Assembly (NCBI GenBank): GCA_016200745.1
Contig: JACQEF010000300.1
Location: forward strand, 1 to 6,195
Direction of reading: 5' to 3'
From: Chloroflexota bacterium
GTDB lineage: Bacteria > Chloroflexota > Limnocylindria > Limnocylindrales > CSP1-4
Length of the DNA stretch: 6,195 nucleotides
Part shown: one piece after another, positions 4,601 to 6,195 of the stretch
How positions within the stretch are numbered: the first letter of the stretch is position 1
Layout of the letters: each line of letters opens with the position of its first letter
Translations under genes and position numbers: made by a program
Notes under the pieces: generated by a model
Seen by the model: only the letters and a program-made list of their open reading frames with translations
Databases searched by the model: none
What the model was told of the DNA's origin: nothing

Positions 4601-6195
4601 TCTGGATCGGCCACTCGGCCCAGAGCTCCAGCGCCAGCGAGACGCCAGCCCGGTGCGTGGCGACAAGCAGCGATTCCGCCTCGCCCGCTTCAATGGCATC
4701 GCGCTCGATTCTGATCGGGCTCGACTGGAGAACCGGCACGGCATCGTGTCGCCGGATACCCCACTGCACGCGCGGGAGCTGGACCCGCAGGGCAAGGGAC
4801 GCCACGCCCGACACGATGGCGACCGGCAGCTCCGTGCCCTCCGGGGGCACGGGCACCCGGAGAGCTCGTTCGTGGGACTCACCGACCGCGGCTGGCGGTT
4901 CAACCTCGATCTCGACGAAGGCCGCACGACCGTCGCCGGGCAGGAGCAGGTGCGCGGGCGTGGCCACCCGGAGTCCGGGCACGACGCAGAAGCGCTGTCG
5001 GAGGTCTGAGCCCAACGGCCCGCGAAGGGTGAGGTCGAATGATCCGAACGGCGTGTCCGTGGGCAGCGGCAGGACCACCATCTCGTCGTCGTCGCGCCCG
5101 AGTTCGGCGGCCGTGGTTGCGATCTCGACCCCCGTGCCGGCGAGCTGAATGACCCAGCGGTCGTCGTCGAAACCTGGAACGAGCGGCAGCCGAAGTCGGG
5201 GCGTCGCGGCATACACCGATTCGCCGCCCTCGGCCACCACGTCGGCCACCGGCTCGCCCACGAGGGCGGCCCGATCGCTCGGCCGGATGACACGGAGCCA
5301 GGTTTCGGCACCGTCGGCACCCGTGTCGCCAGATCGAACCTGGATGGCCCGCACCCCGTTGAGGTCGATGTGGCGAGCAACGAAGCCTTGCCAGGCGCCA
5401 GACGGCGTGGGCAGCTCGGCCAGGACGCGGGCAGGCTGCTCCGAGCCTGAGCGCCCATGAAACACCAGCTGCGTGTCCGCGGGCATGAGCATCCAGAGGT
5501 CCGGCAGAGCGATTGGCTGCGTGTCCGGCACGTAAAGGCCAGTTGCGGGGTCGAAGCACACAACAGCGGAGTCCCGCAGCACCTCGTAGGCGTAGGTGCG
5601 GTGCTCGCCGCCGTTATCGAACTCGATCTCCCATGTTGGTCCGGGTGGCAGTGGCAGCGATTGCTGGTCGAGCAACGAGGCAGCAAGCAGGCGTGCGGTC
5701 TGGGCCGCGGCGACGCGCCACGATGCATCGCGGAATCGAGAGCCGACGGCCGGTAGCTCCGCCGTAGGGCCGGCGCCTGACCACGGGTCGAAGTGCACGA
5801 CCGGCCGCGGCAGCCTGACGGCGCCCTTCGCTCCGCTCGTGCCTGGCGTCGCGAACCTCCACACGGCATACGTCGCGACGATGTGCTCGGGCAGACCGAA
5901 TGCAGCCGCGTTGCTGCGGCCGCCGACCTCTGATGGCGGGAGCGAGACGAGGTCGATGGTGCGGTCGAGGAAGTCGAGGGCGACCGATCCCCCGTAGAGC
6001 AGGAAGCGCCGGACGGGCTCATCGATCCCGGTGAAGGCCGTGCGCTGGGTACGCCACAAGCTCACCAGATCGTCCGCTCGAGCGCCTGCGTTTCGCCGCA
6101 AGGTGTCGATTACCAGGCGCAGGTAGTCATGCGCCGAGAACTTGGGGATCCCCCCGTGCGCTAGGATGCGCGTGAGGTAGCGGTGCCCGAGGTCA
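1683..6195 (-). CDS. Very large six-S1-repeat protein, 5' end outside window
   Basis: Reads leftwards from beyond the right edge to TGA at 1683-1685, at least 1503 codons. The first in-window start-like codon is TTG 6101 (residue 1 here), but the 31 codons before it are open, contain no start, and hold an ordered-looking stretch (HGGIPKFSAHDYLRL), so the real start lies outside. Regions: residues 1-150 mixed, partly helical, with SVALDFLDRTIDLV and LPRPVVHFDPW; about 155-640 beta-rich with the spacing of repeated Ig-like sandwiches (GPLGSDLRQRF at 361-371; LPPGEYRVQVFVDDGW at 617-632); about 690-960 mainly helical and Trp-rich; an acidic linker 969-976; six S1-type OB folds 980-1467. S1 domains bind RNA or single-stranded DNA. 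No nuclease, helicase, P-loop, signal peptide or membrane segment is seen, so it is probably cytoplasmic. S1 proteins such as ribosomal S1 or Tex are much smaller and lack this N-terminal part. I do not recognise the full-length family; RNA surveillance or defence are guesses. Confidence 0.9.
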   Translation of the reverse strand, partial: DLGHRYLTRILAHGGIPKFSAHDYLRLVIDTLRRNAGARADDLVSLWRTQRTAFTGIDEPVRRFLLYGGSVALDFLDRTIDLVSLPPSEVGGRSNAAAFGLPEHIVATYAVWRFATPGTSGAKGAVRLPRPVVHFDPWSGAGPTAELPAVGSRFRDASWRVAAAQTARLLAASLLDQQSLPLPPGPTWEIEFDNGGEHRTYAYEVLRDSAVVCFDPATGLYVPDTQPIALPDLWMLMPADTQLVFHGRSGSEQPARVLAELPTPSGAWQGFVARHIDLNGVRAIQVRSGDTGADGAETWLRVIRPSDRAALVGEPVADVVAEGGESVYAATPRLRLPLVPGFDDDRWVIQLAGTGVEIATTAAELGRDDDEMVVLPLPTDTPFGSFDLTLRGPLGSDLRQRFCVVPGLRVATPAHLLLPGDGRAAFVEIEVEPPAAVGESHERALRVPVPPEGTELPVAIVSGVASLALRVQLPRVQWGIRRHDAVPVLQSSPIRIERDAIEAGEAESLLVATHRAGVSLALELWAEWPIQRTSYVAASEAGGRWAFALGEFRDAVRIQDAPALSLRLLADGRSAQVAEIAADVGASAFTAEPQDGDPSRTVVSFAQGRVLRNRVVRFWSLQRPWEQALEVALEDGAEPMIEVSDAQLPPGEYRVQVFVDDGWTSARRPCGGSPSTGDVLIGTQAAALDRNLHLDLRVASDVLELALLGPSEPETLANDTPDDVAELAFDGLIARLEDETGDVSRGTRLLARVAARNEVVFIRQFARRVEDEALNRDTALRLFIHTLAEGVEWTGLGHAAQSVRSLWQICPPVAAYVDIAAADAGVTEAGDRCEQYLGWRPPGDLKPQVGVAQNVLGMPAAQLRMVRVAMGLIPREVFSTDAWPVAMFDWLIAEKEAGEIGRLWWRRYGWLADSPLEADLNLQVEPFLVPRSAPEKHPDKWAAFPRAILAAAVHLIRADGDRVSAAGALLAALGVGGTGLVIHDLCLARALVKPGEVASASDQDADDWDGVRVGDVRVCRVRKVTEDGAFVDIEAHADAFLHRAEFSRDPAGEAIEPVVGGSFEVLVTSNDTRFGRLRVSARAVAAREVVARLAVGDPLTGRVTGHAAGGTFLDLGFVASFLPVSQDPGHVALEQKVGAEVEVFVLAVDADLALVRLTRKNAHDIAEQMESLVVGQHVECVVTDITDFGLFAAVGPIEGLIRVAELDHPIHGIGGEEYHIGDRLEVEITEIRPDRGQLTLSRRFAANETLDRQLAGIAEGDVVDTVVTSVAPMGAFVTFRGLTGLVHRSELSWTGEIDPADLVIGSQHPAKITRIDHDRRRVNLSFRQLTEDPMPARLAGLTVGGRVAGVVTGVVNFGAFVELSAGVDGLIHYTELPRPVEPRAGNDGVRAQVAEGSSVVARVLSIDAEKRRVSLTLRDPHPWLDGVGLPPVGARLSGSVVKVAEDGIRVTVFDRLLGVISWPDAVDLDAAPAVGSTLEVVVVGLDSEQRKLVLEVAPTYAGE
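1701..3164 (-). repeat. Six tandem S1-type OB-fold repeats in the large protein
   Basis: Repeats lie at residues (numbered from TTG 6101) 980-1052, 1062-1129, 1141-1212, 1226-1297, 1310-1388 and 1400-1467, that is 3164-2946, 2918-2715, 2681-2466, 2426-2211, 2174-1938 and 1904-1701. Each opens with a VG or EGD turn and closes with a basic LxLxxR-like strand. Repeats 3-5 are classical: DFGLF, MGAFV or NFGAFV followed by GLIRVAEL, GLVHRSEL or GLIHYTEL. Repeat 1 keeps DGAFV and FLHRAEF. Repeats 2 and 6 are diverged and may be structural only. Six is also the number in long ribosomal S1 proteins, where repeats differ in RNA binding in the same way. Confidence 0.85.

Noticed and set aside
2244..5009. 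Two long plus-strand open frames, 2244-3305 (353 codons) and 3333-5009 (558 codons)
   Set aside because: They lie exactly opposite the large S1 gene. The translations are Arg/Asp/His-rich with no domain, as expected for antisense frames of GC-rich coding sequence. The minus strand has clear S1 motifs across part of the same bases.
4502..6022. 506-codon minus-strand frame overlapping the large gene
   Set aside because: It is an out-of-frame shadow with Ser/Arg/Pro-rich low-complexity translation and no motif. The main frame reads through the same region with well-formed protein.
1..6195. tRNA or rRNA genes, CRISPR arrays, integrase or transposase genes, attachment sites
   Set aside because: I looked on both strands and found no tRNA-like T-arm with a matching acceptor stem, no regularly spaced repeats and no recombinase motifs in any supported frame.

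Overview
The window is very GC-rich, with GTG and TTG start candidates, a strong preference for G or C at third codon positions, and small zinc-binding proteins of a kind common in high-GC Gram-positive bacteria. It most likely comes from an actinobacterium, chromosomal or from an accessory island. This rests on composition and protein style; no rRNA, tRNA or taxon-specific marker is present.

Layout, left to right. (1) 32-427 (+) encodes an HNH endonuclease of the phage/actinobacterial type, with an N-terminal Cys/His knuckle and a zinc-bound HNH core. Its frame is open to the left edge, so its true start may lie outside. (2) 512-958 (+) encodes a four-helix membrane protein of unknown function. 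Its Shine-Dalgarno lies in a 6-bp hairpin whose left arm holds the stop codon of a possible 15-residue leader peptide. (3) 959-1682 has no intact convincing gene. It holds GC-rich hairpins, a decayed copy of the 5' end of the HNH gene (1113-1192), an imperfect hairpin (1257-1290) directly before a ribosome-binding site, and a small zinc-finger ORF that looks frameshifted (1303 to about 1540). (4) 1683-6195 (-) is filled by one very large reading frame, at least 1503 codons, running off the right edge. Its last third is six tandem S1-type OB-fold repeats. Before these come a mostly helical region and a long beta-rich region in which I recognise no enzyme motif.

The plus-strand genes and the large minus-strand gene converge on the gene-poor strip, so they are not one operon. 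The HNH gene and its broken relative suggest a site of repeated insertion and decay. The large S1 protein is the likeliest part of an undescribed system. It looks like a multi-domain RNA- or single-stranded-DNA-binding scaffold or sensor, and any partner genes should lie to the right of this window, upstream of it on its own strand. Its role cannot be read from this sequence alone.
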